Shown here: in pieces, positions 24,580 through 33,530 of the stretch
Layout of the letters: every line of letters begins with the position of its first letter
How positions within the stretch are numbered: the first letter of the stretch is position 1
Assembly (NCBI GenBank): GCA_002396085.1
Contig: DGWI01000034.1
Coordinates: forward strand, 34,483-98,482
Direction: 5' to 3'
Origin: Porphyromonadaceae bacterium UBA4262
Lineage (GTDB): Bacteria; Bacteroidota; Bacteroidia; Bacteroidales; Muribaculaceae
Length of the DNA stretch: 64,000 nucleotides
Translations under genes and position numbers: made by a program
The notes under the pieces: model-generated
Databases searched by the model: none
Seen by the model: only the letters and a program-made list of their open reading frames with translations
What the model was told of the DNA's origin: nothing

Positions 24580-25932
24580 CTAGATGGCCCAGATGAGGAG
24601 GCCGGCGCAGATGATGACACCAGTGACGAGCAGGTCGATGAGGCAGTAGCCCATGATGTCCTTGGCGTCAAGGCGTGCAATGGCCAGGGCCGGGAGCGCC
24701 CAGAAGGGCTGAATGAGGTTGGTCCATGCGTCGCCCCATGCAATGGCCATGCCTGTCAAGCCCGGGTCGACACCAAGGTTGGCACCGGCAGTGAACATGA
24801 CGGGGGCTTGCACAGCCCAGTGACCGCCACCACTGGGCACAAACAGGTTGAGCACGGCGGCACACAGGAAGGTGAGCAACGGATAGGTGACAGGATTGCT
24901 GATGCGGATGCAGGCATCGGCCATGACACCGCCCAGGCTGATGCCGCTGAGTCCGACACCCGTCACGATGCCCATGATGCCGGCATAGAAGGGGAACTGC
25001 AAGATGATGCCCGCAGCACCGGTAGTCGCTTTGCCGAAGGCGCGCACATAGTCGACTGGCGTGGAGTGCAGCACAAGTCCCAGGGCGAGGAATATCATGA
25101 TCACACCGCCCAGGTCAAGACCGGCACCGCCCATGCCCAGGTGAATCACAAGATAGGCCACGAGCATCAGAGCCACGAGCCACGAGAGCAATCGGCTGTG
25201 CTCGAGCCGTTGTGCGGGTGTCTTGTCGGTTGAGGCCGAAGCACTGGCCTTGTCATCACCATTATTATCGTTCAGGAGCGCGGGGTCGATGGTGAGGATG
25301 CCCTGCTTGGGGTGCATCAGGGTGTTGGCGACGGTGATGCCGATGATCACAAACAGCACGGTCGCCAGATTGTGCCAGTTGATGACGGTCTGACCCAGAG
25401 GCACGGGGTCGACCAGCGCGCCATTGGTGGCCAGTGCGAGCGAGTCGCCCGGTGTGGCCATGGTCAGAGGGATGGAACCGGAAATGCCGGCATGCCACAC
25501 GACGAAGCCGCTGTAGGCCGATGCGATGAGAAGCCGATAGTCGACATCAGAGCGCTGACGTGCTATGGCCTTGGCGAACACGACTCCCACAATCAGGCCA
25601 AAGCCCCAGTTGATCCAGCAGGCCAATGCCGACACGACCGTCACCAGTGCGATGGCCGAGGGGGCACTCTGGGGCAGGCGAGCCATGGCGTCGATGCCTC
25701 GCTTGACAATCGGTGCCGCAGCCAGTGTCGAGCCGCACACAAGCACCAGAGCCATCTGCATGGCAAAAGCCAACAGATTCCAGATGCCGTCACCCCAGTG
25801 CTCAACCACCTCGAGGGGGGTCTGGTGGCACAGTGGCATTGCCACAATCGCTGCCACAAAGGTGAGCAGGATGGCGAATATAAAAGGTTCGGGCAACCAT
25901 CGTTGCACCAACCGAACACAGAATTTAATCAT
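24580..25932 (-). CDS. AtoE-family short-chain fatty acid transporter
   Basis: About 450 residues, polytopic, of the AtoE/TIGR00366 family of putative short-chain fatty acid carriers. It starts IKFCVRLVQRWLPEPFIFAI and contains the typical ACWINWGFGLIVGVVFAK and VWHAGISGSIPLTMATPGD segments and FVPSGGGHWAVQAPV near the C-terminus. ATG 25932 is preferred over the GTG 30 bases upstream because the family starts here. It is preceded by hutU on the same strand, with a hairpin repeat between them. Transport of acetate, butyrate or a related acid is expected. Confidence 0.88.
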   Translation of the reverse strand: MIKFCVRLVQRWLPEPFIFAILLTFVAAIVAMPLCHQTPLEVVEHWGDGIWNLLAFAMQMALVLVCGSTLAAAPIVKRGIDAMARLPQSAPSAIALVTVVSALACWINWGFGLIVGVVFAKAIARQRSDVDYRLLIASAYSGFVVWHAGISGSIPLTMATPGDSLALATNGALVDPVPLGQTVINWHNLATVLFVIIGITVANTLMHPKQGILTIDPALLNDNNGDDKASASASTDKTPAQRLEHSRLLSWLVALMLVAYLVIHLGMGGAGLDLGGVIMIFLALGLVLHSTPVDYVRAFGKATTGAAGIILQFPFYAGIMGIVTGVGLSGISLGGVMADACIRISNPVTYPLLTFLCAAVLNLFVPSGGGHWAVQAPVMFTAGANLGVDPGLTGMAIAWGDAWTNLIQPFWALPALAIARLDAKDIMGYCLIDLLVTGVIICAGLLIWAI

Positions 25933-25959
25933 AAGTCTAGCGTTTGTCTTACCAATAAA

Positions 25960-25998
25960 CACGAATTAGAGAATTTATTAGAAATTCTCCAATTCGTG
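25960..25998. repeat. Hairpin of the CACGAATTAGAGAATT family
   Basis: Arms 25960-25976 and 25982-25998 (17 bp, one mismatch) close a 5-base loop. The arm sequence is the same as that of the palindrome at 4581-4657. Both lie between two co-directional minus-strand genes. Confidence 0.75.
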
Positions 25999-26033
25999 AT
26001 TTAAACGATCGTGATATGCTATCGATGCATGGT

Positions 26034-28037
26034 CTAGATGCTCTCGAGCAGGGCATCGTCCACCAGGTTGGGCATGGTGACCTGCAGACCAGGGGTGCGC
26101 TCCATCTCGCGACGGATGGCGTCCATCGAGCCCTTGTTGCGTGCCCACGAGCGGCGTGCGATGCCGTTGTTGACATCCCACAGCAGCATCTGGCGGATGC
26201 GACGGTCGGCCTCCTCGCTGCCATCGATGACCATGCCGAAGCCACCGTTGATGACTTCGCCCCATCCGACACCGCCACCATTGTGGATGCTCACCCATGT
26301 GGCGCCACGGAACGAGTCGCCGATGACATTCTGCACGGCCATGTCGGCGCAAAACTGGCTGCCGTCGTAGATGTTGCTGGTCTCGCGGAAGGGCGAGTCG
26401 GTGCCACTCACGTCGTGGTGGTCACGGCCCAGGACGATGGGACGCGAGATCTCGCCGCGTCGAATGGCGTCGTTGAACGCCAGCGCGATGCGCGTGCGGC
26501 CCTCGCTGTCGGCATAGAGGATGCGTGCCTGCGAGCCCACCACCAGGTGATTCTTGCCTGCCTCGCGAATCCAGTGCAGGTTGTCGGCCAGCTGCCCCTT
26601 GATGTCGTCGGGCGAGTGCTGCAACATGTCGTCGAGCACCTCGGCGGCGAGGCGGTCGCTCACCTCCAGGTCGTGCGGGTCGCACGAGGTACACACCCAG
26701 CGGAAAGGACCGAAGCCGTAGTCAAAGAACATCGGGCCCATGATGTCCTGCACATAACTCGGATAGCGGAAGTGGGTCTCATCCTTCATGATGTCGGCAC
26801 CGGCGCGGCTGGCCATGAGCATGAAGGCGTTGCCATAGTCAAAGAAGTACATGCCCTGGGCGGTGAGGCGGTTGATGGCAGCCACCTGGCGGCGCAGCGA
26901 GGCATAGACCGCCTCCTTGAACTGCTCGGGCTGCTCGGCCATCATCACCTTCGACTCCTCAAGGCTGTAGCCCACGGGATAGTAGCCACCGGCATAGGGG
27001 TTGTGCAGCGAGGTCTGGTCGCTGCCCAGATCCACATGGATGTTCTCGTCGGCCAGACGCTCCCACAGGTCGACAATGTTGCCCACGTAGGCCATCGACA
27101 CCACGTGGCGCTCGTCTACAGCCTTGCGGATGGCGGGGATGAGTTCGTCCAGGTTGTCGTGCAACTCGTCGACCCAGCCCTGGTCGTAGCGCTTGCGTGC
27201 TGCCAGCGGGTTGATCTCAGCCGTCACGCTCACCACACCGGCGATGTTGCCGGCCTTGGGCTGAGCACCGCTCATGCCGCCCAGGCCTGCGGTGACGAAC
27301 AGCGGGATGCGCTTCTCGGGATTGTCGCCCATGACCTTGCGGGCTGCGTTGAGCACGGTGATGGTGGTGCCATGCACGATGCCCTGCGGGCCGATGTACA
27401 TGTAGCTGCCGGCGGTCATCTGGCCATACTGGCTCACGCCCAGAGCGTTCATGCGCTCCCAGTCATCGGGCTTGCTATAGTTGGGGATCACCATGCCGTT
27501 GGTCACCACCACGCGGGGTGCCTCCTTGTGCGAGGGGAACAGCCCCAGCGGGTGACCGCTGTACATGACCAGCGTCTGCTCGTCGGTCATCTCGCTCAGG
27601 TACTTCATCACCAGGCGATACTGTGCCCAGTTCTGGAACACGGCACCGTTGCCGCCATAGGTGATGAGTTCGTGCGGATGCTGCGCCACAGCCTTGTCCA
27701 GGTTGTTCTGGATCATCATCATGATGGCTGCCGCCTGGCGGCTGCGGTGGGGATAGTCGTCGATGGGGCGCGCCTTCATCTCGTAGCGCGGACGCAGGCG
27801 ATACATGTAGATGCGGCCATAGCGGCGCAACTCCTCGGCAAACTCGGGCAGCAGCGTGGCATGGTGCTTGGCGGGGAAGTAGCGCAATGCGTTGCGCAGT
27901 GCCAGCCGCTTCTCGTCGTGGGTGAGGATGTCCTTGCGCTTGGGCGCATGATTGATCTCGGTGTCATAGGGCATCGGCTCGGGCAGCACGTCGGGGATAC
28001 CGGCCCTGATGTCGGCCATAAATTCTTCTCTTGTCAT
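26034..28037 (-). CDS. hutU: Urocanate hydratase
   Basis: A 667-residue urocanase that converts urocanate to imidazolone propionate in histidine breakdown, using tightly bound NAD as an electrophile. Recognisable segments: YGGNGAVFQNWAQYRLVMKY, GPQGIVHGTTITVLNA, VTAGLGGMSGAQPKAG (NAD binding), and near residue 560 DGSQFCADMAVQNVIGDSFR with the conserved Cys, followed by SIHNGGGVGWGEVINGG. This is the longer form found in Bacteroidetes. No hutH, hutI or ftcD is in the window downstream; the next gene on the strand is the AtoE-type transporter. Confidence 0.96.
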   Translation of the reverse strand: MTREEFMADIRAGIPDVLPEPMPYDTEINHAPKRKDILTHDEKRLALRNALRYFPAKHHATLLPEFAEELRRYGRIYMYRLRPRYEMKARPIDDYPHRSRQAAAIMMMIQNNLDKAVAQHPHELITYGGNGAVFQNWAQYRLVMKYLSEMTDEQTLVMYSGHPLGLFPSHKEAPRVVVTNGMVIPNYSKPDDWERMNALGVSQYGQMTAGSYMYIGPQGIVHGTTITVLNAARKVMGDNPEKRIPLFVTAGLGGMSGAQPKAGNIAGVVSVTAEINPLAARKRYDQGWVDELHDNLDELIPAIRKAVDERHVVSMAYVGNIVDLWERLADENIHVDLGSDQTSLHNPYAGGYYPVGYSLEESKVMMAEQPEQFKEAVYASLRRQVAAINRLTAQGMYFFDYGNAFMLMASRAGADIMKDETHFRYPSYVQDIMGPMFFDYGFGPFRWVCTSCDPHDLEVSDRLAAEVLDDMLQHSPDDIKGQLADNLHWIREAGKNHLVVGSQARILYADSEGRTRIALAFNDAIRRGEISRPIVLGRDHHDVSGTDSPFRETSNIYDGSQFCADMAVQNVIGDSFRGATWVSIHNGGGVGWGEVINGGFGMVIDGSEEADRRIRQMLLWDVNNGIARRSWARNKGSMDAIRREMERTPGLQVTMPNLVDDALLESI

Positions 28038-28362
28038 TTGCTCAAAGTTTTATGTTAATCAATTTATTTTTTGCGTTATCCAGTTTCAGCGCTGCAAAAT
28101 TAGTTCTTTTAATTGAGAATTGAAAATTGAGAATTGAAAATTATGCTTTCGCCCTCAGTTTTTTATTTGCCACACGCAGCCCCCGACCAATCCACAAAAC
28201 ATCACATCTTGTTCAAAGACTACCACTCATGGCGTGAAGCCAGCCATCTGCAGTCCACTCATTCAAGCGCCAGGCAGCAAAGGAATCGCCACACGGCTCC
28301 TGGTCGTGTGGCGATTGTCTGTGATGGCCCGGGGCAGGGAAAAACCAAACCTCTAACCACCT
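28038..28362. other. Intergenic region with heptamer array and hairpin
   Basis: No supported gene. It contains an AT-rich heptamer array (28111-28145: AATTGAG and AATTGAA alternating) and a perfect 12-bp hairpin (28284-28295 with 28305-28316, 9-base loop), which may end transcripts. A short frame starting at the end of the heptamer array shows no family features. Confidence 0.55.
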
Positions 28363-28438
28363 GTCACTTGTAGCTCGTCACTTGTAGCTCGTCACTTGTA
28401 GCTCGTCACTTGTAGCTCGTCACTTGTAACTTGTAGCC
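28363..28438. repeat. Tandem 14-bp (2 x 7) array at the end of the dockerin-tailed gene
   Basis: Four copies of GTCACTTGTAGCTC plus a partial copy, i.e. on the minus strand alternating GAGCTAC and AAGTGAC heptamers. The array includes the last codons and stop of the gene at 28420-31899, adding a short non-conserved tail after LGK. Confidence 0.9.
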
Positions 28439-31400
28439 ATCTTGCCAAGCATGATGTTGATCACGGCATTGACGTCGGCAATGTCCACCTTGCCGTCACC
28501 GTTGAGGTCGGCGGCAGGAATCATGTCGCCCTTGCCCAGCATGATGTTAATCACGGCGTTGACATCGGCTATGTCGACCTTGCCGTCACCGTTGAGGTCG
28601 CCCGGTGTTGAGGTGCTGAGCCGCACCACGTTGGACGGTGCACTCTCGGTGCCGGCCACAACGGCAGTGACGGTGTAGTCTCCGCCTCTGGCTGCAGTCA
28701 CCACATGGGCGATCTCGGTCACGCCCTGCGCCACCAGTTCGCCATCGCGATAGATGTTGTAGGTGGGCTGCTCGCCGTCGGCCTGGCGCGGAGCCTTGTT
28801 GGGGCTCAACTGCTGGTCGGGCGTCTGCAGCACGCCGCTGATGCGCCAGCCATAGTTCTGTTTCTGCTTGGTGTAGAGCGAGTACCAGTAGCCAGCCTCG
28901 AGCGTCTGCGAGTAGACATCATTGGCCATGGGGATGGCAGGCCCCGGGTCGAGGGTCAGGCAACGTGTGCCCGAAGTGTAGGTTGCCGAGTAGCCCAGTC
29001 CCAGCGGCAGCGTCAAGCCGGCAGGAATGGTGTAGGGCTGGTTGAGTCGCACCACATTCCAGCCGACAACAGGATTCTCGACATCCTGCTCAAACAAGAT
29101 GTTGTCGCCCAACATCACCACGACCGTAGCCGAAGCCACCTCGGCCGACAACTTGAACTTGACATGCGTCAATGTCTTGCCCACGAGACTGGGCAACGTG
29201 TCGGTGCCGAAACGGATGGCTTGATAACTGGTCAACTGACCTCCACCACTCTTGGTGAAACCCAGCGCCAGGTCTTGGTCCAAGTCGGTCATGTAGTTAA
29301 TCTCCTGCACATCGCCCGGTGCGGTCCATGCCAGGTGCAGATCGCCGCCCTCGAGCTCGCCTTGCAGGTCATAGGGTGCCTGCGACAGTTGCGCAATCTT
29401 GTTCTCAAAGGATACCACCTTGCTGGCAGGCGACTCCCAGCCGTTGGTGAAGATAGTGGTCACGTAATACTCAACCTTGCCATACTTGTTGAGCACCTCG
29501 GTGAACGTGGAGGCCTCGGTCGAGGCGTGGAGCTGGTTGTTGCGATAGATGCGGAACGATGCGGCTTGTGCCTTCGGGGCCTTGGCCGGAGCGCGGCGCA
29601 CGGGAGCCACGTTGATGGCTGCATCCACGCCATTGCGTGCATCCTCGGCACTGAGGGTGACTTGATGCAGGCGACGGTCGATGTTGCCCAGATGCACAAG
29701 TCCGGCCTGTTGCGACTGGGCACCGGCAGGCATGATGGTGGCACCAATCACGATGTTATAGTCATTATAGGTCGAGTTGATGGTACCCAACTTCATCCAG
29801 TTGGCACCCTCGGTCAGACTGATCATGGCTCCACCGTCCTTGAGTGGGCCGGCATCAATGAGGATGGGGCTGCTGCCACCCGGCAACAGTGCCTTGTAGG
29901 CCAGATAGATGTCCTTGCCCTCGGGGATGCGTACCTCCTCGGGAATGTTCAGGGTGTAGAATGCCAACGGCTCAATCTCGTCTTGCGTGAAGTCCATGTT
30001 CCACAACACTTGATTGTCGCTGGTGCGGATTTGAACACTGAAGTCGATGGCCTGTGCCACACCGAACTTGATGCTTCCGAACTTGTAGCCCGCATACTGG
30101 GCCAACTCATCGGCACTGAACTTGGCGCCAAAGAGCATCGACATGTCCTCGTCGAAGCCCACCATATAAGAAGGTGTATCATACTTCGCAAGTTCGATGG
30201 CATCGGCGCTCCACTCGATTGAAACCTCCTTGGTGACCTCGTTAAAGTGGCTCTTGGTGATCAAGGGAGCCTCATAGGCAGCGGGCATAGTATAGGTCAG
30301 CGCCAGATTCTTGTCGGTTCCGACCTTACCGCCGACATACTTGGTCACCAGTCGATAGTTGTAGGTGCCGGGGTCAGCCACCTCATCATTGTAATCGAGG
30401 TCGGTGATGCCGGCCTCAAGCAGCTGGCCATCGCGATACAGGTCATAGCCTGCAACGGTGAGTGCCGATGCAGCCTCACCCACAGGAGTGACATCGGCCT
30501 TGAGCATGAAATTGCCGGGGATGTTGCCCGATGCAAGCGTCTTCCACGTCGGGTTGCTGGAGTTGAACGACGAACTGTTGGGCGACGATGTCGAGAACGA
30601 GTTGCCCTTGACATCGACAGCCGTGGTGTTGTCCACACCCACAGGGTGGGTCTTGGGCGTGTGGGTATAATAGACACCATAAGCATAACTGTGTCCAGTG
30701 GCCAACCGGTAAGGTGCGCCCATGTCAAATGTCACCCATCCCGGTGCTTCGATGGCTTGAATCACACTGTCAGGCACATTGCGCGACTGCACAATCTTGC
30801 CATCACGCATCACAAAGATGGTGGCCGTCAAGATTTCTTTCTCGGCCACATAGGCTCTGATGGCATTGAGGTTATAGTCCTGAAATGCAAGCATGTCGTT
30901 GCGGTCAAACTCCTGCTTGACCCACACCTTGGTGTTGCTCGTGGCAGTGCCGCCAATGTGGTTGCCCATCTCCTCGCCACTCCAGGTGAGCACGTCGCCG
31001 CCCTTGAGCGGTGCGGTCCAGCTGAGCAGTCCCGACAATTCGTCGGTCACGCCGGTGAAGGTCGATGCCGGAGCGGCCAGGCTGCTGGCTGCCACCACAT
31101 CGAGCGTGACAGGATAGGCCTGGCGCTCGCCATCGTCATAGACAGCCGCCACGGCATAGGTGTGTGTTCCGTCAGGCTCGCCGGTCAATTCATAACTCAA
31201 GTCGGTGACAAGTTGGTCGTTGATGCGCGTGCCATCGCGATAAATATTGTAGCCCAGAGGCTCGCCAGTGAAGTCGTTCTTGACATTAGCGGTTACCAGG
31301 AAGTCGCCCACGGCACCTTGATACCAGTTCATGCCGTCATAACTATAGACATCGCCCTTGCCCGGCTGGGGATAACGGTCGGTGATGGCAACGAACGAGA

Positions 31401-31899
31401 AGTTTGGTCCAGCCATGTAGCGTGCCACAAACATGACCTCTTTTCCCTCCGGGATGATGTATGGCTCGTCCAGAGTGGTGGTGCGCCACGAGTCTTTCTG
31501 GAAGTTTGACAAGTCTGACACCTGATCTCGCACCAGTTGCTTGTTCTCATAGATCTGCACATTCACTTGAATGACAGGACGGTACTCATAGAATGTGATA
31601 GACTCGACCGTCTGCCCCGCCAAGCCGACAAGGTCGGTGGCAGCAAACTTGTTGGCAGCATAGATGATGTTGGGCCCGCCGGCCTCTTGTGGCTTGCCAT
31701 CCATGCCGTTGTAGTCCTCACCGTCGTGCCACTGGATAGTGACAGGCGACGAGGGCACTTGCCACGTCAGGCTCACATCCGAGAAATTGGCCGTTCCGCG
31801 CACAGCCACTGGCGCTCCATCTTGCGCGGCACAAGGGCTCAAACCCAACAGAGTCATTGCACCAAGCGTGAGATGCCTGAAGAATTGTAATTTTCTCAT
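28420..31899 (-). CDS. Large secreted multi-module protein with dockerin tail
   Basis: About 1159 residues. ATG 31899 is chosen because it starts the signal peptide (LTLGAMTLLGLSPCAAQ). The protein repeats a unit: a jelly-roll-like domain recognisable by IIPEGKEVMFVARY, IPEGKDIYLAYKALLPG and TIPAGLTLPLGLGYSA, followed by a FN3-like segment with YNIYRDG, YDLYRDG or RIYRNN. At least four such units are visible. Near the end are two dockerin-like loops (GDLNGDGKVDIADVNAVINI and DLNGDGKVDIADV). The final residues after LGK (MATSYK) are encoded by the 14-bp repeat array and look like a read-in extension. No enzymatic domain is recognised; an adhesin or surface scaffold role is inference. Confidence 0.85.
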   Translation of the reverse strand: MRKLQFFRHLTLGAMTLLGLSPCAAQDGAPVAVRGTANFSDVSLTWQVPSSPVTIQWHDGEDYNGMDGKPQEAGGPNIIYAANKFAATDLVGLAGQTVESITFYEYRPVIQVNVQIYENKQLVRDQVSDLSNFQKDSWRTTTLDEPYIIPEGKEVMFVARYMAGPNFSFVAITDRYPQPGKGDVYSYDGMNWYQGAVGDFLVTANVKNDFTGEPLGYNIYRDGTRINDQLVTDLSYELTGEPDGTHTYAVAAVYDDGERQAYPVTLDVVAASSLAAPASTFTGVTDELSGLLSWTAPLKGGDVLTWSGEEMGNHIGGTATSNTKVWVKQEFDRNDMLAFQDYNLNAIRAYVAEKEILTATIFVMRDGKIVQSRNVPDSVIQAIEAPGWVTFDMGAPYRLATGHSYAYGVYYTHTPKTHPVGVDNTTAVDVKGNSFSTSSPNSSSFNSSNPTWKTLASGNIPGNFMLKADVTPVGEAASALTVAGYDLYRDGQLLEAGITDLDYNDEVADPGTYNYRLVTKYVGGKVGTDKNLALTYTMPAAYEAPLITKSHFNEVTKEVSIEWSADAIELAKYDTPSYMVGFDEDMSMLFGAKFSADELAQYAGYKFGSIKFGVAQAIDFSVQIRTSDNQVLWNMDFTQDEIEPLAFYTLNIPEEVRIPEGKDIYLAYKALLPGGSSPILIDAGPLKDGGAMISLTEGANWMKLGTINSTYNDYNIVIGATIMPAGAQSQQAGLVHLGNIDRRLHQVTLSAEDARNGVDAAINVAPVRRAPAKAPKAQAASFRIYRNNQLHASTEASTFTEVLNKYGKVEYYVTTIFTNGWESPASKVVSFENKIAQLSQAPYDLQGELEGGDLHLAWTAPGDVQEINYMTDLDQDLALGFTKSGGGQLTSYQAIRFGTDTLPSLVGKTLTHVKFKLSAEVASATVVVMLGDNILFEQDVENPVVGWNVVRLNQPYTIPAGLTLPLGLGYSATYTSGTRCLTLDPGPAIPMANDVYSQTLEAGYWYSLYTKQKQNYGWRISGVLQTPDQQLSPNKAPRQADGEQPTYNIYRDGELVAQGVTEIAHVVTAARGGDYTVTAVVAGTESAPSNVVRLSTSTPGDLNGDGKVDIADVNAVINIMLGKGDMIPAADLNGDGKVDIADVNAVINIMLGKMATSYK

Positions 31900-31961
31900 T
31901 ACTAATGCTTTTATAGGTTCTTTAATGTTTGATGAATGTTTAACATCACTCATTGTGCCAA

Positions 31962-31969
31962 CAAAATTA
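31962..31969 (-). promoter_or_regulatory. -7 box for the large dockerin-tailed gene
   Basis: The minus strand reads TAATTTTG, about 62 bases upstream of the ATG at 31899. Confidence 0.4.
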
Positions 31970-32061
31970 GATAAAAAACAGCAATGATTCAACCCCAATG
32001 GTAACAAAAAAACAACATTGGCGACAAATCGGAAGAAAGTTGTCTAAAATGGGACAAAAAA

Positions 32062-32093
32062 TTTGGTCAATTACCCAATATGTGGTAATTTTG
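32062..32093 (+). promoter_or_regulatory. Complete promoter with dyad for the LexA-like gene
   Basis: TTTG (32062-32065), a 20-base spacer and TAATTTTG (32086-32093) match the consensus. Inside it, TTACC (32071-32075) and GGTAA (32084-32088) form a dyad that overlaps the -7 box and would be well placed as an autoregulatory operator. Confidence 0.65.
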
Positions 32094-32135
32094 CATCGCA
32101 AAAACACACTCACTTAACATCTAAATTCAACAACA

Positions 32136-32810
32136 ATGAACGACAAGGAAATCATCGAACGCATCAAGTTTCTCATGAAAGAGCTCCGCTACAAGCAGGT
32201 GGAGTTTGCCGACAAAATCGACATCGACACCTCCAACCTGTCGAAGTACCTGAATGGCAGGTTGCCCATCAGCACGGCTCTGATCAACCGCATCGTGGTC
32301 AACCTGGGCGTGTCGAAGCAGTGGCTCGAGGACGGCACCGACCTGCCCTTTGCCAAACAAATTGCACCCACCTCGATTGATGTGCCTGCAGGCCTAACCA
32401 CCGCTGGCCTGGGAACGCCCGTCTATGACATCGATGTCACCGCCGGGTCGATGCCGCGCGCGGCCATGTTCACCGACGACCGCATCGTGGGCAGGGTCGA
32501 CCTGCCGGGCATGCCCTCGGGCTCGCGCATCATCAAGGTGAGTGGAGACTCGATGAAGCCCGTGATATGCGACGGCGACTATGTGGCCATACGCGAGTTG
32601 ACCAGCATGCAGCACATCTTCTGGGGGCAAATCTATGTTGTGCTGCTCGATGACTACCGCCTCATCAAGTATGTGCGCCGCAACGAGGATCCGCGCATGG
32701 TGACCCTGCGCAGTGCCAACAAGGACTATGACGACATGGATGTGATGCGCAGCGACATCCGCGAGATGATGATCGTGCAGCAAATCCTCCACCTCGACAC
32801 CCGCTTCTGA
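32136..32810 (+). CDS. HTH / S24 peptidase (LexA- or CI-like) transcriptional regulator
   Basis: A 224-residue regulator. The N-terminal XRE-type helix-turn-helix (residues about 5-65; KQVEFADKIDIDTSNLSKYL) is followed by a linker and an S24 domain with the catalytic Ser in KVSGDSMKPVICDGDYVAI and the Lys in YRLIKYVRR. This architecture represses its targets until self-cleavage, usually on RecA activation or other stress. There are no phage genes nearby, so it is probably a chromosomal regulator. Its own promoter contains a TTACC-GGTAA dyad. Targets are unknown. Confidence 0.87.
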   Translation: MNDKEIIERIKFLMKELRYKQVEFADKIDIDTSNLSKYLNGRLPISTALINRIVVNLGVSKQWLEDGTDLPFAKQIAPTSIDVPAGLTTAGLGTPVYDIDVTAGSMPRAAMFTDDRIVGRVDLPGMPSGSRIIKVSGDSMKPVICDGDYVAIRELTSMQHIFWGQIYVVLLDDYRLIKYVRRNEDPRMVTLRSANKDYDDMDVMRSDIREMMIVQQILHLDTRF

Positions 32811-32820
32811 CCTCTCGAAC

Positions 32821-32968
32821 GAGTTACAAGTTACGAGAGACAAGTTACAAGTTACAAGTTACGAGTTACGAGAGACGAGTGCGTAGCGGTCTTATTCAAT
32901 ATCGGTTATCAGTTATCAGTTGTCGATTGTCGGTTATCGGTTGTGACTGAAAACTGAAAGCTGAAGAC
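32821..32968. repeat. Two adjacent heptamer arrays
   Basis: Bases 32821-32883 are nine units of the RAGTTAC family (GAGTTAC, AAGTTAC, GAGAGAC). Bases 32899-32968 are about ten units of a second family (TTATCAG, TTGTCGG, TTATCGG, then TGAAAAC, TGAAAGC, TGAAGAC). Both keep a strict 7-base phase. Confidence 0.85.
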
Positions 32969-33019
32969 CCAGAAATAAAATTCTTGATTCATAATTTCCG
33001 ATTCTTGATTAATTTGTTG

Positions 33020-33027
33020 TAACTTTG
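33020..33027 (+). promoter_or_regulatory. -7 box for the short-repeat protein gene
   Basis: TAACTTTG, 38 bases before the ATG at 33066. Confidence 0.4.
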
Positions 33028-33065
33028 CGGTTCATTATGAGTCTAAAAGAAAAAACTGTAGAACT

Positions 33066-33497
33066 ATGAAAAGACTATTCACATACATCGCCATCGTCAT
33101 GATGGCTCTGTGCTGGAGCAATCAGGGGTCAGCACAAGTGCTGCGCGACGCCGACTACAACAGCGTGGGTCGCATCGCCGGCAACGGACTGGTGCGCGAC
33201 GCCAGTCAGAGGAGCATCGGCTCGTTTGAGGCCGACGGCACAGTCAAGGACAAGGCTGGCGTGACGCGCGGCCGCATCAACCGACTGGAAATCTTCAATG
33301 CCAGCGGCACACGCATCGGCTACATCAAGACCGACGGCACCGTGTGCGACGGCGAGAGCAATGTGCTGGGCACCATCAACCTGAATGACGGCAAGGTGGT
33401 GGATGCCAGCCACAGGGTGCTGGGCTTCGCCCGTGGCATACGCGTCGACTGGATTGCATGCTACTACTTCTTCGACTTTTTCAAATCCACTAGATAG
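33066..33497 (+). CDS. Small exported short-repeat protein
   Basis: A 143-residue protein with a signal peptide (FTYIAIVMMALCWSNQGSAQ). The mature part is five or six repeats of about 20 residues with the pattern G-x-I ... G-x-V-x-D (VGRIAGNGLVRDAS, IGSFEADGTVKDKAG, IGYIKTDGTVCDGES, LGTINLNDGKVVDAS), probably a small beta-solenoid or propeller-like fold. The C-terminus is hydrophobic (WIACYYFFDFF). Similar short-repeat proteins are common in Bacteroidales and have no known function. It ends 33 bases before the GH3 gene. Confidence 0.75.
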   Translation: MKRLFTYIAIVMMALCWSNQGSAQVLRDADYNSVGRIAGNGLVRDASQRSIGSFEADGTVKDKAGVTRGRINRLEIFNASGTRIGYIKTDGTVCDGESNVLGTINLNDGKVVDASHRVLGFARGIRVDWIACYYFFDFFKSTR

Positions 33498-33530
33498 TCT
33501 AGAGATTCTTGAAGTTCTAGGTTTTCACAC

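Noticed and set aside
26034..28037. Complete histidine-utilisation operon
   Set aside because: Only hutU is present in the window; the adjacent transporter is of the AtoE fatty-acid type, not a histidine permease.
26016..28058. A 680-codon open frame opposite hutU, and other long frames opposite the metalloproteases and the 28.4-kb gene
   Set aside because: Same codon-complement artefact; the opposite strand encodes a recognised or signal-peptide-bearing protein in each case.
28142..28373. A short plus-strand frame starting at the end of a heptamer array
   Set aside because: Composition is not protein-like and it runs through a hairpin and into another repeat array.
32136..32810. Prophage repressor marking an integrated phage
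   Set aside because: No integrase, structural or lysis genes flank it; neighbours are a large secreted protein, a small exported protein and a GH3 enzyme.
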